A stretch of 64,000 nucleotides of DNA, from NCBI GenBank assembly GCA_963697915.1, contig OY969103.1, forward strand, positions 186,001 through 250,000, read 5' to 3'. The position numbers and the translations under genes were made by a program. The notes under the pieces were generated by a model. That model was not told where the DNA came from and made no database searches. It worked only from the letters and a program-made list of their open reading frames with translations. This DNA is from VRUE01 sp963697915. GTDB taxonomy: Bacteria > Actinomycetota > Thermoleophilia > Solirubrobacterales > 70-9. Positions 8,861-16,602 of this stretch are shown here, piece after piece; the first letter of the stretch is position 1, and every line of letters begins with the position of its first letter.

Positions 8861-9328
8861 CTACATCAGGTGGAAGACGAAGTCGTAGGCGGTCCCTTTC
8901 TTGTTGTGGAACTTGAGATCCATCTTGCCTCGGGCGGTCGCGTATGCCCCGGTTCCGCCGGTGATAGCGAACACGCTGTTGCCGATGTCCGAGAATTTGC
9001 CCTCGACCGTGATCGAGCCGGACCTGAGGAACGTCGTCCAGTTGCACTCCCAGGCCTTGCCGACGACCGTTCGGATGCAGTAGCCCTGGTCTGAGCCCAC
9101 CTGGCGCTTGTTGGCGCGGTCGTAGACCTTGTTCGCAAAGGTCAGAACGTTGCCCAGCTTGTCGTTGTCCGGGTCCCCGTTCGTGACGACGTCCGTGGTT
9201 GCTCGCTCGACGACATGTATCACCGTCGCCTTCGATGCCCCGGCGCTACCGGCCGCCGGCGCGACGAACCCGAGCGAGAGAGTCGCGGCAACCGCGACAA
9301 GCAGGATCGAAAACCGAATGATCTTCAT
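8861..9328 (-). CDS. secreted allene-oxide-cyclase/dirigent-barrel-like protein
   Basis: A 155-residue exported protein. An N-terminal signal peptide (KIIRFSILLVAVAATLSLGF, cleavage around the AGSAGA region) is followed by a small beta-barrel domain. The ending FAITGGTGAYATARGKMDL then KGTAYDFVFHL is the signature of the allene oxide cyclase barrel-like/dirigent-like family found in many actinobacteria, where the function is unknown. A good ribosome site (AAGGAG) sits seven bases before ATG 9328. It is a single gene; the long stretch upstream to 9825 is non-coding as far as I can see. Confidence 0.82.
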   Translation of the reverse strand: MKIIRFSILLVAVAATLSLGFVAPAAGSAGASKATVIHVVERATTDVVTNGDPDNDKLGNVLTFANKVYDRANKRQVGSDQGYCIRTVVGKAWECNWTTFLRSGSITVEGKFSDIGNSVFAITGGTGAYATARGKMDLKFHNKKGTAYDFVFHLM

Positions 9329-9824
9329 GCTCGTGCTCCTTGATCGGGATCTGAGTCTTCCTCGATCCGTGGCAGTACGTCTGCCATCAGGTATTCGGAG
9401 GTGGGGATTCCCACGGCGGTGGAGCAGAGCTCGCAACCGAGCCGTGGAGGGCCTATCCCACGTACGGGAGGGACGGAATGCACGGAACGTATGGCCATAG
9501 TCGAACGCGTGGCCATTCCTCTCGTTGCCCTATACCAGCCACGATAGATCGTCCGCGCCGCAGCGGCAAGGGGATTCATGCTCTCCTCGACCTCAAATGG
9601 AATCGCGCCTCATCGGGCGGCGATTCGGCTCTACATCTGAAGTACCCCCAGCGGGACACAAGGCGAACCACCCGGCGCGGGCGGAGGGTGATTCGATCTC
9701 GCTGGCACGGTAGCTCGTCGTCACGCAATCCGCGCGGAAATACCGTCGCCGCCTGGTAGCGAATGATGGCGTTCGAGCCGGCGGTGGCGTGAACTCGCTG
9801 GTCCCGGCACTCGGTAGTCCGGCG
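9329..9824. other. about 500 bp without a recognisable gene
   Basis: All frames here either break early or give low-complexity Arg/Ser-rich peptides without family features. The stretch is a little less GC-rich than its neighbours. It must hold the promoter of the secreted barrel protein. No repeat, tRNA or strong hairpin stood out. Confidence 0.5.
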
Positions 9825-10202
9825 TTAGAGACCGAGGAACCCTCCGACCGCGAGGATCGCCGCGAGGACGCAGAGGGCGAGGAAGAGTGCGGTCGCGATG
9901 TAGACCCACCGTGGGTTGGGTTCTCCGTCAATTCCTTCTTCTTCATCCAGGGTTTCTGGGTAACGAGCTTTTGCACGCGCAAGCTTGGCTGGGCCATAAA
10001 GATGGCGGGCCCACCAGGACTCGGGTCGGGCCAGTCTGAAGCCCGTGATCCACCAAACGATCCCGAGCGTGTACCAGCCGTAATCGAACAGGGGCCACTG
10101 ACCCTTCAGCACCGTGACCGTCGCCGGGCCGATGATCAGCACGACCCAGAGGCCAATTCCGTAGGCGATGGCGACCCCCGTCGAAACCGCGAGCAGCTCC
10201 AC
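9825..10202 (-). CDS. small integral membrane protein (three membrane segments)
   Basis: A 125-residue protein with three hydrophobic segments, at about residues 5-30, 38-57 and 103-122. Between the second and third is a polar loop with LARAKARYPETLDEEEGID and PNPRWVYI. I do not recognise the family. Codon use and the clean alternation of membrane segments and charged loops support a real gene. It is encoded toward the barrel-protein side and its start lies 60 bp from the tRNA-Glu gene. Confidence 0.75.
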   Translation of the reverse strand: MELLAVSTGVAIAYGIGLWVVLIIGPATVTVLKGQWPLFDYGWYTLGIVWWITGFRLARPESWWARHLYGPAKLARAKARYPETLDEEEGIDGEPNPRWVYIATALFLALCVLAAILAVGGFLGL

Positions 10203-10261
10203 GGGAGCAGTATCGCCGGTCGGGGCTCTTTGCCTGCCGCTCTACCACCCGCAACGAGCAG

Positions 10262-10334
10262 TACCGCTACGGGGATTCGAACCCCGGTTTCCGGACTGAG
10301 AATCCGGCGTCCTAGTCCCCTAGACGATAGCGGC
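10262..10334 (-). tRNA. tRNA-Glu (anticodon CTC)
   Basis: A 73-nt cloverleaf. The acceptor stem GCCGCTA pairs with TAGCGGT (one G-U), the anticodon arm is CCGGA-TTCTCAG-TCCGG with CTC at the anticodon positions, and the T arm is CCGGGGTTCGAATCCCCG-like. The discriminator is A; CCA is not encoded. Confidence 0.93.
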
Positions 10335-10464
10335 GAGGGAGCGACAGTTTAGCGGTCTCGGTCGTCGATGCGATCTCGTTCTTGGCGCCTGGGCAGGGAC
10401 TAGTCTACGAACATGTGTTCGATTACCGCCCTTATGCCGGAACCGGTAGATTTCAAGCTCTCTC

Positions 10465-10548
10465 GCGGCTGTGGCGAAATTGGTATACGCGCGAGCTTCA
10501 GGTGCTCGTGGGGGAAACCCCGTGGAGGTTCGAGTCCTCTCAGCCGCA
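10465..10548 (+). tRNA. tRNA-Leu (anticodon CAG)
   Basis: An 84-nt class II tRNA. The acceptor GCGGCTG pairs with CAGCCGC, the anticodon arm is CGAGC-TTCAGGT-GCTCG giving CAG, the long variable arm is TGGGGGAAACCCCG-like, and the T arm contains GGTTCGAGTCC. The discriminator is A. It is followed directly by a strong hairpin. Confidence 0.94.
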
Positions 10549-10552
10549 CTCA

Positions 10553-10579
10553 GCGCGCCTGTCCTCGAGACGGGCGCGC
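10553..10579 (+). terminator. hairpin terminator after tRNA-Leu
   Basis: An 11-bp stem (GCGCGCCTGTC with GACGGGCGCGC, one G-U pair) and a five-base loop, followed by TCTT. It starts five bases after the tRNA end and lies just before the stop of the convergent hydrolase gene, so it could end both transcripts. Confidence 0.65.
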
Positions 10580-10582
10580 GTC

Positions 10583-11500
10583 TTAAGCCGGGGCGCTGGC
10601 GTGGACGTCGGCACCGGCGCGGGCTGCGACTGAGGTGATCTCGCCGACGAGCTCGGGCCAGAGGGGCTGGGGCAGGTCGTGGCCCATGCCGTCGAAGAGG
10701 CGCAGGTGGGAGCCGGGGATCGCGCGGGCGGTGGCGCGGCCGGCGGAGGGGCGCAGCAAGGGGTCGGCGGCGCCGTGCATGACGGTGCTCGGCAGGCGCA
10801 GCTTGCGCAGCTGGGGGGTGCGGTCGCCGGAGGCGCTGATCGCGTGCATCTGGCGGGCGACACCGGCGCGGGCGTGCGAGCGGTCGTAGGCGGTGCCGAC
10901 CATCTCGCGAAAGCGGGCCTCGTCCATCGGGTAGCCCGGCGAGCCGATCGTGCGGAAGACCTTGACCGAGTGATCGATCGCCGCCTCGCGCCCCTCGGGC
11001 GGGGTGGCCAGCAGAGCCCTCACCGCCCGCCAGGACGGCCGCGCGACCCAGCGGTTGCCGGTCGAGGACATGATCGAGGTCAGCGACCGGGCCCGCTCGG
11101 GGTGCTCGATCGCCATCGTCTGGGCGATCATGCCGCCCATCGAGACACCGGCCACGTGGGCCGACTCGATCCCCATGTGATCCATCAGCCCGACCGTGTC
11201 GGCAGCCATGTCGCTGAGGAAGTAGGGCGCCGTGGAGCGCCGGCCAAGCAGCATGTCGGCCCGCCCCGGCAGCCCGGCCGAGTCGATCTTGGTCGAGCGG
11301 CCGATGTCGCGGTTGTCGAAGCGGACGACGCGGAAGCCGCGCTCGACCAGCAGCGCGCAGAAGTCCTCGTCCCAGGCCAGCATCTGGGTCGCCAGCCCCA
11401 TGACCAGGATCAGCGGCTCGCCGTTCGGGTCGCCCGCCTCTTGGTAGGCGAGCTCGATCCCGTTCGCGGGGGCGATCCGCTCCTCGCTGAGCACGCTCAT
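10583..11500 (-). CDS. alpha/beta-fold hydrolase
   Basis: A 305-residue alpha/beta hydrolase. The oxyanion/cap entry is ILVMGLATQMLAWDEDFC, the nucleophile elbow is GVSMGGMIAQ (Ser), the acid lies in HGAADPLLRP, and the histidine in FDGMGHDLPQPLW. The N-terminal ANGIELAYQEAGDPNGEPL is typical of esterase/aclacinomycin-methylesterase-like members (the RdmC-like pattern RVVRFDNRDIGRST). The natural substrate cannot be assigned. It is a single gene, convergent with tRNA-Leu and divergent from the metallophosphoesterase, with a gap of only 39 bp. Confidence 0.88.
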   Translation of the reverse strand: MSVLSEERIAPANGIELAYQEAGDPNGEPLILVMGLATQMLAWDEDFCALLVERGFRVVRFDNRDIGRSTKIDSAGLPGRADMLLGRRSTAPYFLSDMAADTVGLMDHMGIESAHVAGVSMGGMIAQTMAIEHPERARSLTSIMSSTGNRWVARPSWRAVRALLATPPEGREAAIDHSVKVFRTIGSPGYPMDEARFREMVGTAYDRSHARAGVARQMHAISASGDRTPQLRKLRLPSTVMHGAADPLLRPSAGRATARAIPGSHLRLFDGMGHDLPQPLWPELVGEITSVAARAGADVHASAPA

Positions 11501-11539
11501 CGTCCGTCAGCTTAGCCCGGCCAGTTAACTTTGGCCTCG

Positions 11540-12661
11540 ATGCGCACCGCGATCCTCTCGGACCTCCACCTGGGCAACGGCTTCGGCGAGGACGTCCTGC
11601 GCAGTGAGGAGATCCGGCGCCTCCTGCTCGAGGAGATCGCGGGCGCCGACCACCTCGTCCTACTCGGCGACGTGCTCGAGCTGCGCGAACTGCCGCTGGC
11701 GGTCGCGCTGGAGAGCGCCCACGGCTTCTTCACGGACCTGAGCGAGGCGATGTCCGGGCGCCGGATCACGCTGATTCCCGGCAACCACGACCACCGCCTG
11801 GCCGAGCCGCTGCTCGAGCAGCTGGCGCTGGCGGGAGAGGCGCTGGGGCTCGAGCACCGCGCCCCCGCCTCTGGCGAAGCCCCCGAGCGGATCGCCGAGT
11901 GGCTGGGCGGCGCTGAGCTCGAGATCGCCTACCCCGGCATCTGGCTGCGCGACGACGTCTACGCCACCCACGGCCACTACATGGACTGCCACATGTCGCT
12001 GCCGCGGCTCGAGTGCATCGCCGCCGCCGCCGCGATGCGCGCCTTCGGGCCGCTGCCGCGGCACTCGGCGCCGGCCGACTACGAGCGCGTGCTGCGCCCG
12101 GTCTACGGCCTCTCCTTCGGGCTCGCCCAGGGTGGCCTGGCGCGCTCGGCGAGCCGCCCCTCCGAGCGCGCCTGGCGCACGGTCGCGGGCAACAACGGCA
12201 GCGGCGGCCGGGTCCGGCGCACCGCCCTGCGCACGGCGATCGCCGCCGGCGTCCCGGCCACGGTGTGGGGCATCAACCGTCTCCTCCGCGCCGAGTTCGA
12301 CCCCGACCTCTCGGCGCCCTCGATCTCGCGCAGCGGCGTCGCGGCGGCGACCGAGCTGGCGCGGCGCCTCGACATCGGCGACGCCGACCTGATCACCGGC
12401 CACACCCACCGCGGCGGCCCCGGCCGCAAAGAGGCGGGCGAGTGGCGCCTGCCCGGCGGCGGTCAGCTCCACAACACCGGCAGCTGGGTCTTCGCCTCGG
12501 CCTTCCACCACCCCGGCACGCCGCCCGGCCCCTACTGGCCGGGCACCGTCACCTGGCTAGAGGACGACCAGCCACCGCGCCGCGTCCGCCTCCTGATCGA
12601 GCGCTCGCGCGACGAGATGCGCGCCACCGTCGCCGATCTAGCCGCGACGATCCCCGGCTAG
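11540..12661 (+). CDS. calcineurin-like metallophosphoesterase
   Basis: A 373-residue protein with all the metal-binding motifs of the calcineurin-like superfamily: SDLHLGNG (D-x-H), LLGDVLEL (GDxxE), IPGNHDHRL (GNHD), ATHGHYMD and ITGHTHRGG (GHTH). The arrangement resembles the LpxH/YbbF-type UDP-diacylglucosamine hydrolases, but a Gram-positive lineage without lipid A makes that substrate unlikely. A central insertion of about 100 residues (around YGLSFGLAQGGLARSAS) separates the metal motifs. The frame allows a TTG start at 11531; ATG 11540 directly before RTAILSDLHLG is preferred. Confidence 0.88.
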   Translation: MRTAILSDLHLGNGFGEDVLRSEEIRRLLLEEIAGADHLVLLGDVLELRELPLAVALESAHGFFTDLSEAMSGRRITLIPGNHDHRLAEPLLEQLALAGEALGLEHRAPASGEAPERIAEWLGGAELEIAYPGIWLRDDVYATHGHYMDCHMSLPRLECIAAAAAMRAFGPLPRHSAPADYERVLRPVYGLSFGLAQGGLARSASRPSERAWRTVAGNNGSGGRVRRTALRTAIAAGVPATVWGINRLLRAEFDPDLSAPSISRSGVAAATELARRLDIGDADLITGHTHRGGPGRKEAGEWRLPGGGQLHNTGSWVFASAFHHPGTPPGPYWPGTVTWLEDDQPPRRVRLLIERSRDEMRATVADLAATIPG

Positions 12662-12687
12662 CCGCCGCGCCCTCGGGCCGCGAGCGC

Positions 12688-13563
12688 TCAGAGCCACTCG
12701 GCAATGATCCGGCCGATCTCCTCGCCCTGGTCCTCCTGGAGGAAGTGGCCGGCGCCCTCGATCTTGCGCGGCGCCGGGAAGCCGAGCCGCTCGGCGACCC
12801 GTTCGCCGAGCGAGAAGGGCAGCACCGGGTCGGAGTCCGCCCAGAGGACCACCGTCGGGCGGTCGTCCTCGCGCAGCGCGTCGGCGACCCGTTTGCCCTC
12901 GGCCGCGCCGGGTGAGTCGGGCTCGGTCGGCAGGATCAGCGGGAAGGCGCGGGCGCCGGCCTTCGAGGCGGCGTTCGGGTAGGGCGCCTCGTAGGCGGCG
13001 ATCACCTCGTCGCCGGGGTCGTTCTTGCAGCCACCGCGAACGAGGAAGCCGACCGGCAGATCCTCGTTGTCGCGGACGAACTCGCGGAACTGCAGCCAGG
13101 TGTCGCTCATCTTCTGGTGGCCGGTGAAGGGGCCGGTGTCCATCACCACCATGCGCGAGAAGCGGTCGGGGTGCTCGGCGAAGAGCCGCATCCCGATCGG
13201 TCCGCCCCAGTCGTGGACGACGGCGGTCGCGTCGCGCACGTCGAGCCTCTCCAGCAAGGTCGCCATCAGCTCGACGTGGCGATCGTAGGTGTACCAACCG
13301 AGGTCGACCGGCTTGTCGGAGCGGCCGAACCCTGCGTAGTCGGGGGCGATGCAGCGGTAGCCGGCGTCGCGCACCGGCGGGATCACATTGCGCCAGAGGA
13401 ACGACCAGGTCGGCTCACCGTGGAAGAAGACGACCGGTTTGCCCTCGCCCTCGTCCAGGTAGGCGATCCGCAGCCCGTCGATCTCCTCGTAACTCGACTC
13501 GAACGGAAAGTCGGGAAGACCGCGCAGGTCCTCGTCCGGCGTCCTCACCGCATCCATGCCCAT
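12688..13563 (-). CDS. haloalkane dehalogenase-like alpha/beta hydrolase (HLD-I type)
   Basis: A 291-residue enzyme. The oxyanion region HGEPTWSFLWR (about residue 48) and the elbow VVHDWGGPIG, where the nucleophile is Asp118 rather than Ser and is followed by Trp119, are hallmarks of haloalkane dehalogenases. The acid appears as WADSDPVLPFS after the sixth/seventh strand, the position used by subfamily HLD-I, and the base as GAGHFLQEDQGE. A cap-domain tryptophan (TGHQKMSDTW) could be the second halide-binding residue. The family hydrolyses carbon-halogen bonds, giving an alcohol and a halide. Fluoroacetate dehalogenases and some epoxide hydrolases also use an Asp nucleophile, so activity is a strong but unproven guess. 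A second ATG two codons later is also possible as the start. Confidence 0.85.
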   Translation of the reverse strand: MGMDAVRTPDEDLRGLPDFPFESSYEEIDGLRIAYLDEGEGKPVVFFHGEPTWSFLWRNVIPPVRDAGYRCIAPDYAGFGRSDKPVDLGWYTYDRHVELMATLLERLDVRDATAVVHDWGGPIGMRLFAEHPDRFSRMVVMDTGPFTGHQKMSDTWLQFREFVRDNEDLPVGFLVRGGCKNDPGDEVIAAYEAPYPNAASKAGARAFPLILPTEPDSPGAAEGKRVADALREDDRPTVVLWADSDPVLPFSLGERVAERLGFPAPRKIEGAGHFLQEDQGEEIGRIIAEWL

Positions 13564-13614
13564 TGCCCCCTCCTCGCTCGACCGCTGGAAAATCGCAGTC
13601 TATGTGGAAGGGAC

Positions 13615-14502
13615 TCAGGGCAGCTGGCGCAGGAAGCTGCCGACCTGGGGGCCGAAGTAGGGCGAGAAGAGCTGGGTCGGGCGGCCCTGGTAGCCGTAGC
13701 TGGTTACGCCGCCGACGTATTCCTTGTCGAAGACCCAGCCGCCGCCGCTGGCGCCCGCCGCCATGTCACAGGAGGCGGGCATCGTCGGCGGCCCCTGCAG
13801 GCGGTTGGTGAGGCGGTCGAGGCCGAGGCCGTGGGCGCGGCAGCTGCGCAGTTCCTCGCCGCCGGCGTGGGCCGCCGGGTAGCCGAAGATCTGGAAGGCG
13901 GAGAGCCGTGACTTGGAGGTCGCGTAGCCGCGCGCCCCGACCACGTCGGTGAGGAAACCGAACCGGTTGGGCTCGACCCGCAGCGCCGCCAGGTCGAAGG
14001 CGGGGTTTTCGGTGCGCCGCCACTGCGGCATGACGTAGACGGATTTGACCTCGAAGGTGCCGAAGGGCCGCTTGCCGTGGTCGTAGGCGGGGACGAAGGA
14101 CATGCGCTGGGCTTCCTGGCCGCTCTCGATAACGCAGTGGCCCGCGGTGAGGATCATCGAGCGGCTCGGCGTCTCGATCGCCGTGCCCGAGCAGGAGTAG
14201 GAGCCGGTGCCGGGAGCGGCGGCGATGATCTTGCCGTTGGTGCGGGTGCCGATCGCGGTCGGGTCGGTGACGCGGACGCTGCTGGCACCGGCGCCCGGGG
14301 CGCGCCGGAAGTGCGGCGCCGGGGGCTGCCCGGCGACGCGCAGGGAGCCGTCGCCCGCCCTGGGCTGCGGGCGCAGCTCGTGGACGGCCGGCGTCGCCGC
14401 CTCAGCGGCGGTCGCCAGCGCGCAGCTCGCGGCAAACGCCAGCGCGGCGGCCGAAACCGACCGGTTGTGGGTCCTGAGGCGGTCGAAGAAACTCTGCGTC
14501 AT
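13615..14502 (-). CDS. secreted trypsin/V8-like serine protease
   Basis: A 295-residue exported S1-type protease. The start ATG 14502 gives a signal sequence (SVSAAALAFAASCALATAAEA) and then a short pro-region before the catalytic domain. The triad is visible as LTAGHCVI (His), NPAFDLAALRV (Asp) and MAAGASGGGWVF (Ser). Cysteine pairs sit near YSCSGT/GHC and RSCRAHG/PASCD, as in glutamyl endopeptidase-like bacterial proteases. The frame extends 21 codons further upstream, but that part lacks signal-peptide character. The substrate is unknown. It is divergent from the DUF7144 membrane-protein gene. Confidence 0.9.
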   Translation of the reverse strand: MTQSFFDRLRTHNRSVSAAALAFAASCALATAAEAATPAVHELRPQPRAGDGSLRVAGQPPAPHFRRAPGAGASSVRVTDPTAIGTRTNGKIIAAAPGTGSYSCSGTAIETPSRSMILTAGHCVIESGQEAQRMSFVPAYDHGKRPFGTFEVKSVYVMPQWRRTENPAFDLAALRVEPNRFGFLTDVVGARGYATSKSRLSAFQIFGYPAAHAGGEELRSCRAHGLGLDRLTNRLQGPPTMPASCDMAAGASGGGWVFDKEYVGGVTSYGYQGRPTQLFSPYFGPQVGSFLRQLP

Positions 14503-14583
14503 CGCTGTTACTCGCAGGAAACACGCATGGAAAAGCGAAGTTCCTGCCGGAATCTCCTTCTCCATGCGACGAAAGGGTTGCTC

Positions 14584-14970
14584 ATGAACGACGAAAGCTT
14601 GATCAGCGGCTGGTGGGTCTTCGCCGGCGTCCTGCTGCTGGTCGCCGGTGTGCTCAACATCATCTACGGAATCGCCGCGATCGGCGACTCGAAGTTCTTC
14701 ACCGAGAACGCGACCTTCATCCTCAGCGGCCTCAACACCTGGGGCTGGGTCCTGCTGATCGTCGGCGTGCTCGAGCTCGTCGCCGCCTTCTCGCTCTTCT
14801 CGGGTGGTGAGTTCGGCCGCTGGTTCGGCATCTTCATCGCCTCGCTGAACGCGATCGGCGCCCTGCTCTCGATCCCCGCGTACCCGTTCTGGTCGCTGGC
14901 GATCTTCGCCCTCGCGATCATCATCATCTACAAGCTGGCCGAGGGCCCGGAAGGCTCACAGGCCACTTAA
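14584..14970 (+). CDS. DUF7144-type four-helix membrane protein
   Basis: A 128-residue integral membrane protein with four hydrophobic helices (about 8-30, 48-68, 75-98 and 102-122). The start SLISGWWVFAGVLLLVAGVLN and the middle FFTENATFILSGLNTWGWV match a family very common in Actinobacteria (DUF7144, earlier annotated DUF7144/DoxX-like), with no known function. The frame is open upstream on paper; ATG 14584 is chosen from the family N-terminus. A strong hairpin follows 25 bp after the stop. Confidence 0.85.
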   Translation: MNDESLISGWWVFAGVLLLVAGVLNIIYGIAAIGDSKFFTENATFILSGLNTWGWVLLIVGVLELVAAFSLFSGGEFGRWFGIFIASLNAIGALLSIPAYPFWSLAIFALAIIIIYKLAEGPEGSQAT

Positions 14971-14972
14971 CG

Positions 14973-16049
14973 TCACCCGGACATCTGCTGCGGCCGAAGG
15001 CCCCGGGCTCCCGGGGCCTTCGCCGTTTCTGGCCCGGCAGCGGCCAGCGGGTCGGCCGCGTCGAGGCTCGACCAGGGGGCGATGGTCTGCTCGCGCTCCT
15101 CGTAGACGACGTCGACGCCGGCGAGCCGGTCCTGCCAGCCACGGCGACGTTCGTTGAAGAGCACGCCGAGCAGGCCGATGCCGAAGGGGATGATCGCGAG
15201 GCCGAGGCCGATCAGCCGCTTCACCGAGCTGCGCAGCGGCAGGCCCCTCCCCCCCTCGACCGCGAGCCGGACTCCGAAGAAGCGCATCCCGAGGGTCTGG
15301 CCGGCGAGCGACCAGAAGCTGACCAGGTAGAGGCCGATCAGGCCGAACCAGGCCGCCGAGCCGAGCGCCAGGGCGACGCCGGACACACCGTTGCCGTCGC
15401 CGGAGAGGAAGGAGCCGATCAGGGCGGCGATCGCCGCCATCCCGGAGAAGACGAGGTTGACGATCAGCGCGTCGAGGCCGAAGGCGAGGCCACGGGTCAT
15501 CGCGCCGGCGCGTTCGGTCGGCTCCTCGCGGCGCTTGCGGAAGGTGACGCGGCGGGCCGCACCCTCCACCCCGTCGTCGAGGCGGCGCGCGGTGTCGCCG
15601 ATCGTGTGGCCGATGTCCTCGATGAAGCCGACGCTCTGGGCGCTGATCGCGGCGCGCAGCTCGGGCGCCTCGGCGACCCGTTCGACCAGCTGCTGCGCCT
15701 CCTCGCTGGCCAGCAGCCGGCGCCAGACCTCGTCGACCATCTCGCTGTCGAGCGCCTCGATCAGGGCCCCCTTGACGGCCTCGCTGTCGACCGCGCCGCG
15801 CACCGCTTCTTCGACCAGAGGGCCCTGCAGGACCCGGACCAGGGCGCGCTCGACCGCGGCGCTTTCGACCGCCGCGACCATCGCCTCCTCGGCGGCGGCC
15901 TCGACCGCCTGCTCGATCCCGGTCGCCCGGCCGACGCTGCGCACGCTGTTGACGCCGGCGCCGAGCAACCGCACGGAGAGCGGCAGCGGCCTCCCGGAGG
16001 GCCCCTCCTCCCCCGGCGAAGAGCCCTGCTGGTCGGGGTCTGGCGCCAT
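14973..16049 (-). CDS. RDD-family membrane protein with long N-terminal helical region
   Basis: A 358-residue protein. The N-terminal 150 residues are charged and helical (VEAAAEEAMVAAVESAAVE and similar Ala/Glu/Val repeats), followed by GAMTRGLAFGLDALIVNLVF, the standard RDD-domain opening. Further RDD helices (FGLIGLYLVSFWSLAGQTLG, VKRLIGLGLAIIPFGIGLLG) and the characteristic FNERRRGWQDRLAGVDVVYE end follow. RDD proteins are proposed ion transporters or lipid-linked membrane modulators. The N-terminal region, without membrane helices, is unusual in length. Its 3' end contains a large hairpin that probably serves the convergent gene. Confidence 0.87.
   Translation of the reverse strand: MAPDPDQQGSSPGEEGPSGRPLPLSVRLLGAGVNSVRSVGRATGIEQAVEAAAEEAMVAAVESAAVERALVRVLQGPLVEEAVRGAVDSEAVKGALIEALDSEMVDEVWRRLLASEEAQQLVERVAEAPELRAAISAQSVGFIEDIGHTIGDTARRLDDGVEGAARRVTFRKRREEPTERAGAMTRGLAFGLDALIVNLVFSGMAAIAALIGSFLSGDGNGVSGVALALGSAAWFGLIGLYLVSFWSLAGQTLGMRFFGVRLAVEGGRGLPLRSSVKRLIGLGLAIIPFGIGLLGVLFNERRRGWQDRLAGVDVVYEEREQTIAPWSSLDAADPLAAAGPETAKAPGARGLRPQQMSG
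14995..15022 (+). terminator. hairpin terminator of the DUF7144 gene, inside the RDD coding end
   Basis: A perfect 13-bp stem (CGAAGGCCCCGGG with CCCGGGGCCTTCG) with a two-base turn, 25 bp after the stop of the plus-strand gene. It is followed by a weak T-containing tail (CCGTTTCT). It lies inside the last codons of the opposite-strand RDD gene, so the two convergent genes overlap functionally. Confidence 0.65.
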
Positions 16050-16098
16050 CGCGCCGAGTATACGGCCGGAAATCGCAAGGTTTGCGGGCTATAGACCC

Positions 16099-16596
16099 CT
16101 AAATGCTGCGATCGATATCGACTGCCCCCTCGTCGAGCGCCTCCAGCAGCCGATCGATGAAGGGCGACTGGGCGGCGAGGATCTTCTCCCGCGCGGCGTC
16201 GGGCGCGAACCACTCGACCCGGTCGACCTCGGGGAACTCGCGCTCGGTGCCGGAGCGCGGCGGCCACTCGAGCGGGAAGGTGTTGCTGTCAAGCGCTGCC
16301 GGGTCGAACTCGCCCGCGGCGCCCCAGGCGTGGACGTGCTTGCCGCTCTTCTGGCGCACCGAGCCGAGCTCGATCAGGTCAGCCTCCCGGAGCGCCGGCG
16401 CCGGCCCGAGCTCCTCGCCGAGCTCACGCAGGGCGCATGTGCGCAGGTCCTCCCCCTCCTCGCATTCGCCCTTCGGGATCGACCAGGCGCCGAGGTCGCG
16501 CCTTGCCCAGAACGGGCCGCCCGGGTGGGCGAGCAGCACCTCGAAGGCCGCACCGGACCCTCGGTAGAGCAGGATCCCGGCGCTCCGCTTCGCCAT
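16099..16596 (-). CDS. NUDIX hydrolase
   Basis: A 165-residue NUDIX-fold pyrophosphatase. The 23-residue box is complete: it begins at Gly43 of PKGECEEGED and ends RELGEELG at about residue 65, with all the Gx5Ex7REUxEExGU positions satisfied. The opening SAGILLYRG and the ending WFAPDAAREKILAAQSPFIDRL resemble the subgroup of actinobacterial NUDIX proteins near MutT/diadenosine-type enzymes. The substrate is open. The neighbour upstream is an alpha/beta hydrolase only seven bases away, so the two are probably one transcript. Confidence 0.92.
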   Translation of the reverse strand: MAKRSAGILLYRGSGAAFEVLLAHPGGPFWARRDLGAWSIPKGECEEGEDLRTCALRELGEELGPAPALREADLIELGSVRQKSGKHVHAWGAAGEFDPAALDSNTFPLEWPPRSGTEREFPEVDRVEWFAPDAAREKILAAQSPFIDRLLEALDEGAVDIDRSI

Positions 16597-16602
16597 CGGG
16601 CC

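Noticed and set aside
9325..9579. 84-codon minus frame upstream of the barrel protein
   Set aside because: No ribosome site, mixed low-complexity residues, overlaps the start of a well-supported gene; taken as non-coding.
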